Positions 59,557-62,692 of a DNA stretch of 62,692 nt are shown one piece after another (the stretch's first letter is position 1; each line of letters opens with the position of its first letter). The stretch is taken from NCBI GenBank assembly GCA_945900705.1, contig CAMDKJ010000001.1, positions 1 through 62,692 of the forward strand, given 5' to 3'. A program made the translations under genes and the position numbers. The notes under the pieces are model-generated. The model did not search any database and was not told the DNA's origin. It saw only the letters and a program-made list of their open reading frames with translations. This DNA is from Bifidobacterium breve. GTDB taxonomy: Bacteria; Actinomycetota; Actinomycetes; S36-B12.

Positions 59557-61226
59557 CCAAGCCCAAAAATCCAGTAATACCAAATGAGCCAATCAGTACC
59601 AGCCCAGGAGACATTGTGAATACGACTACCAAGGCCCGCAAAAAGGTGAGCCTCGGTTCGGTTGCGCTTGTTGCAGCTGGCCCGGGTGATCCGGAGTTGC
59701 TGACACTCCGCTCGGCAGCACTTCTGCGCGACGCTGAAGTCGTCATTGTTGATGCTGAAGCCATTGACATAGCTAACGCCCACGCAAATGCCGGCGCCGA
59801 AATCATCATCGCTGTTGATCAAGAAGGTGCGCCCCTAGATCAGGTGGAGCGGGCCAAATTAATCGTGAATGCTGCGCGAGATGGCAAGCGCACCGTACGA
59901 CTCATCGCCGGCGACCCAGTGGTCGACGGCACGTTACTTCATGAGGCGGCGGCGCTACGTAAAGCCAAGGTGCCGTTTGAGGTTGCCCCGGGAGTCAGCG
60001 AAGTTACCGGAATCCCGGCATACGCCGGATTTGGATTAACCGGTGGCCGCACTCGGCAATTTCGCGTGGTCGACGCTGATGATGCCGACTTGGATTGGGC
60101 TGACCTTGTCAACCCGCGCATCACCCTAGTGGTACTCAATGGCGCAGACAAAGTTGCTGAAATTGCAGCGATGCTGGTGCAGGCCGGTGCCGATCCACAG
60201 ACCCATATCGCGGTAACCCGAAGGGGCACCACGGTTGATCAGCGAACAATTGCCAGCACCCTGTGTGAGATAGGCAATATTTCAAAGTTGATGAAACTCA
60301 CTGGTGTCGGCATTGTCGTTGTTGGTGATGTCGTGGCACAGCGCGAGAAATTGGATTGGTTCGAGGTTAAGTCGCTTTTCGGCTGGCGTGTGTTGATCCC
60401 ACGTACCCAAGACACCACCGGTTCGATCATGTCGCTGCTGCGCGGGCATGGGGCGGTACCCATGGAGGTGCCGACGATTTCGGTCGAGCCGCCGCGGACC
60501 CCGCAGCAAATTGACCGGGCAATCCACGGCCTGGTTTCCGGTCGTTACGAGTGGATTGGTTTTACTTCGGTAAACGCGGTACGAGCTATCCGCGAAAAAC
60601 TAGATGAGTACGGCCTTGATGCGCGGTCGTTCGCGGGCCTGAAAGTAGCGGCGGTTGGCGACAGCACGGTGGCCTCGCTAATCGAATTCGGCGTACGCCC
60701 GGATTTAGTCCCGGTCGGCGACCAGTCAACCAGGGCTTTGCTTGAAGACTGGCCGATATACGACTCATTGACCGATCCAATCAACCGGGTCTTCCTGCCC
60801 CGCGCCGATATTGCAACCGACACTTTGGCTGCTGGTTTGGCTGAACTTGGCTGGGAGGTCGAAGACATCACGGCTTATCGCACCGTGCGGGCAGCACCAC
60901 CGCCCGCCGAGGTGCGCGAAGCCATCAAAACCGGTGGTTTCGACGCCGTCCTATTCACCTCTAGCAGCACGGTGCGCAACCTCGTTGGCATCGCGGGCAA
61001 GCCACACCACACCACAATCGTGGCGTGCATCGGCCCGCAGACCGCTAAGGCTGCGCAGGAGCACGGCCTGCGGGTTGACGTACTCGCGGGCACCAGCACC
61101 TTGCACGGGTTGGTCGAGGCGGTTGCGGCTCATGGAGAGGTTCTGCGCGAAGCGGCTCTCGAATCCGGTGAAGGCAGTTGGCGCCCGAGTCGGCGTCGCA
61201 CCGCTGCACGCCGCAAAGTCACGTAA
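59553..61226 (+). CDS. CobA-HemD fusion (uroporphyrinogen-III methyltransferase/synthase)
   Basis: A 557-residue actinobacterial fusion. The N-terminal tetrapyrrole-methylase domain has VAAGPGDPELLTLRSAA, LIAGDPVVDGTLLHEAA and FEVAPGVSEVTGIPAYAG. The C-terminal uroporphyrinogen-III synthase domain begins near GWRVLIPRTQDTTGSIMSLL and has GFTSVNAVRAIREKLDEYGL, RVFLPRADIATDTLAAGL and LFTSSSTVRNLVGIAGKPH, very like Streptomyces HemD. The methylase half diverges from classical SUMT, as in that genus. Coupled to rex by a four-base overlap. No hemA, hemC, hemB or hemL is adjacent. Confidence 0.88.
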   Translation: MTKPKNPVIPNEPISTSPGDIVNTTTKARKKVSLGSVALVAAGPGDPELLTLRSAALLRDAEVVIVDAEAIDIANAHANAGAEIIIAVDQEGAPLDQVERAKLIVNAARDGKRTVRLIAGDPVVDGTLLHEAAALRKAKVPFEVAPGVSEVTGIPAYAGFGLTGGRTRQFRVVDADDADLDWADLVNPRITLVVLNGADKVAEIAAMLVQAGADPQTHIAVTRRGTTVDQRTIASTLCEIGNISKLMKLTGVGIVVVGDVVAQREKLDWFEVKSLFGWRVLIPRTQDTTGSIMSLLRGHGAVPMEVPTISVEPPRTPQQIDRAIHGLVSGRYEWIGFTSVNAVRAIREKLDEYGLDARSFAGLKVAAVGDSTVASLIEFGVRPDLVPVGDQSTRALLEDWPIYDSLTDPINRVFLPRADIATDTLAAGLAELGWEVEDITAYRTVRAAPPPAEVREAIKTGGFDAVLFTSSSTVRNLVGIAGKPHHTTIVACIGPQTAKAAQEHGLRVDVLAGTSTLHGLVEAVAAHGEVLREAALESGEGSWRPSRRRTAARRKVT

Positions 61227-61228
61227 CT

Positions 61229-61234
61229 TAGAGT
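61229..61234 (+). promoter_or_regulatory. -10 box (TAGAGT) of a leaderless promoter for the histidine phosphatase
   Basis: TAGAGT lies just after the fusion-gene stop and seven bases before ATG 61242, so this gene and the cytochrome c genes may be expressed apart from rex. Confidence 0.45.
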
Positions 61235-61241
61235 GGCTCGT

Positions 61242-61889
61242 ATGAGTGGTGATGAGCGAACTGTTGTACATCTGCTCCGGCATGGTGAGGTATACAACCC
61301 AGCAGGTGTCCTCTACGGGCGCCTTCCAGGTTATGTCCTTTCTGATCTTGGGCAGGTGATGGCAACACGAGCGGCAGCGGCCTTGGCCGACAACGACGTA
61401 ACCGCTGTTATCGCATCGCCGATGGAGCGGGCCCAGCAAACCGCGCAGCCCATTGCGGCAATACACGGATTAACTATTCAAACCGATCCGTTGCTGATTG
61501 AAGCCGACAATATCTTTGAGGGTCAGCGGGTTAGCGTCGGTGACGGAGTACTGAAGCAGCCAAAGACGTGGCGCCACCTCTGGAACCCACTTCGCCCATC
61601 CTGGGGTGAGCCATATGACGAAGTGGCCTCGCGCATGACCGCTGCGGTGCATGCGGCACGTGATCAAGTTCGCGGCCACGAAGCAGTTCTGGTCAGCCAT
61701 CAATTACCCATTTGGGTGGCACGCCTAGCCGCCGAAGACCGCCGGCTTTGGCATGACCCGCGTAGCCGGCAGTGCTCACTTGCTTCACTTACTTCACTGA
61801 CCTATGAAAATGACGATCTAGTAGCAATCACCTATACCGAGCCCTCACGTGACCTTCTGGCCAAGGCCAGCAAGGTCGCCGGCGCATAG
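61242..61889 (+). CDS. Histidine phosphatase (phosphoglycerate mutase family)
   Basis: A 215-residue branch-2 histidine phosphatase. VVHLLRHGEVYNPAGVLYG holds the catalytic His in RHGE, IASPMERAQQTA follows, and the second His is in VLVSHQLPIW. This gene normally sits between hemL and the resA-type thioredoxin gene in actinobacteria. The substrate is unknown. ATG 61242 fits leaderless spacing; GTG 61233 is an alternative. Confidence 0.87.
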   Translation: MSGDERTVVHLLRHGEVYNPAGVLYGRLPGYVLSDLGQVMATRAAAALADNDVTAVIASPMERAQQTAQPIAAIHGLTIQTDPLLIEADNIFEGQRVSVGDGVLKQPKTWRHLWNPLRPSWGEPYDEVASRMTAAVHAARDQVRGHEAVLVSHQLPIWVARLAAEDRRLWHDPRSRQCSLASLTSLTYENDDLVAITYTEPSRDLLAKASKVAGA

Positions 61890-61894
61890 CCGTC

Positions 61895-62488
61895 ATGATG
61901 CACCGCAGCACTCTCCGATTCGTGTTGCTGCTCATCGCCGGGAGCACGCTGTTCTTAATCACCGCATGCGGTAGTGGCGAGCCGGCTTCACCCGCCGGAG
62001 CTGATGCCGGGTTCGTGGCCGGCGATGGTTCGATCGTGGTTTTGCCCGTAGCGGGGCGGCAGCCGGCACCTGCTCTTATCGGCCCCACCCTCGAGGGCGG
62101 CACTTTTGACCTGGGCATGATTAAAGGTCAGGTGGTAGTACTAAATGTTTGGGCGTCATGGTGCGCACCATGTCGAGCCGAAGCCCCGGCCCTCGAAGCT
62201 GCCTGGTTGAAGTTTGCTGGCCAAGATGTGCAATTCATCGGGCTCAATACCCGGGATTCACCGAAGTCTGCAGAGGCATTCGTCAATCGGTTCAAGGTGA
62301 CGTATCCCAGCCTCATCGATACCGATGGGCAATTGCAATTGTTGTTCCGCGAAACCTTGCCACCGCAAGCGATTCCGTCGACCCTGATCATCGATAGGCA
62401 AGGCCGGGTGGCGGCGCGCGCGCTCGGCACGGTAAGTGAGTCATCCCTCCGCGCTCTGATCGAGCCACTCTTGGAAGAGCAGCCATGA
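61895..62488 (+). CDS. resA: ResA/TlpA-like thioredoxin lipoprotein
   Basis: A 197-residue exported thioredoxin that reduces apocytochrome c for haem attachment. The signal peptide ends in lipobox LITAC (Cys25). The thioredoxin domain has the active site NVWASWCAPCRAEAP and the cis-Pro region QAIPSTLIID. It starts the cytochrome c maturation (system II) operon; its stop overlaps the ccdA start by four bases. Confidence 0.9.
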   Translation: MMHRSTLRFVLLLIAGSTLFLITACGSGEPASPAGADAGFVAGDGSIVVLPVAGRQPAPALIGPTLEGGTFDLGMIKGQVVVLNVWASWCAPCRAEAPALEAAWLKFAGQDVQFIGLNTRDSPKSAEAFVNRFKVTYPSLIDTDGQLQLLFRETLPPQAIPSTLIIDRQGRVAARALGTVSESSLRALIEPLLEEQP

Positions 62489-62692
62489 TCGGTGACCTGA
62501 TGGCGAGTGGGTCTCTCCTATTTGCTTTTCCGGTGGCTTTTGCCGCGGGCCTGATAGCTTTCCTTAGCCCCTGCGTACTGCCTTTGGCCCCGGGGTATGT
62601 GTCGTTTGTCACCGGCTTGACCGGGGCCGAAATTGCCGATGGACGCAAGAGTCGCATGCTGCTCGGCAGTGTGCTTTTCGTGCTCGGCTTTA
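62485..62692 (+). CDS. ccdA: Cytochrome c biogenesis protein CcdA (5' part)
   Basis: Membrane thiol-disulfide carrier that passes electrons to ResA. The 69 visible codons give MIGDLMASGSLLFAFPVAFA, then GLIAFLSPCVLPLAPGYVSF with the conserved Cys-Pro pair of the first helix. The window ends within the second helix region. The start overlaps resA (ATGA). ResB and ResC genes are expected just beyond. Confidence 0.9.
   Translation, partial: MIGDLMASGSLLFAFPVAFAAGLIAFLSPCVLPLAPGYVSFVTGLTGAEIADGRKSRMLLGSVLFVLGF

Overview
The window is a gene-dense stretch of an actinobacterial (Actinomycetota) chromosome of moderate GC content. Lineage markers are a mycothiol-pathway deacetylase (mshB), the CobA-HemD fusion behind rex, the 32-residue ribosomal protein bS22, a BldC-like helix-turn-helix gene, a DUF4245 gene beside glpX, and many GTG/TTG starts. 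Several gene orders (phoH2..fum-glpX-DUF4245-xseB-xseA-ispH..ychF; ppx-GppA..isomerase..proC-HTH-bS22-epimerase-acyltransferase-HAD-..-glutaredoxin-rex) are typical of high-GC Gram-positives. Short intergenic spaces, 1-4 base stop/start overlaps and many start codons placed 6-8 bases behind a TAnnnT box suggest a compact genome with much leaderless transcription. A streamlined aquatic actinobacterium is a reasonable guess but is not proven here. I saw no rRNA, tRNA, CRISPR array, transposase or phage gene.

Layout. 1-2 kb: end of a branched-chain amino-acid ABC operon (livHGF, minus). 2-9 kb: methyltransferase, UPF0114 membrane protein, class III aminotransferase, DUF255 thioredoxin-like protein, prenyl transferase and PIN-PhoH ATPase. 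9-19 kb: secreted lysozyme-like protein with a perfect CRP/GlxR-type operator, then housekeeping genes fum, glpX, xseBA, ispH, rmuC and ychF. 19.5-25.1 kb: an ABC importer translationally coupled to a cytoplasmic metallophosphoesterase, probably import and cleavage of a phosphate ester. 25.4-36 kb: typA, an oligopeptide ABC operon in the order C-A-B-D-F, a convergent S9 peptidase, then mshB. 37-44 kb: VanW-like wall protein, cysS, ferredoxin, dapC, citrate synthase, an anchored protein and a small repeat protein. 44-50.6 kb: radA, a cysteine-cluster protein, ppx/gppA, a CtpE-like P-type ATPase and a TIM-barrel isomerase. 50.6-53.3 kb: a 31-bp tandem repeat array, TetR regulator, proline dehydrogenase and proC. 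53.7-58.7 kb: HTH protein, bS22, epimerase, acyltransferase, HAD phosphatase, acyl-CoA ligase and glutaredoxin. 58.8-62.7 kb: rex, the CobA-HemD fusion, a histidine phosphatase and the start of a cytochrome c maturation operon (resA, ccdA).

The most striking points are: (1) a 73-residue protein at 44083-44304 with serine at every third position from residue 3 to 63, written with all six serine codons; (2) the hem region, where rex runs straight into the CobA-HemD fusion and hemA, hemC, hemB and hemL are missing from their usual places although cytochrome c maturation genes remain; (3) the 31-bp repeat array whose last unit forms one arm of a terminator; (4) the importer-phosphoesterase operon; (5) perfect 16-20 bp hairpins directly behind both solute-binding-protein genes whose 3' ends are visible; and (6) a repeated leaderless-promoter arrangement.
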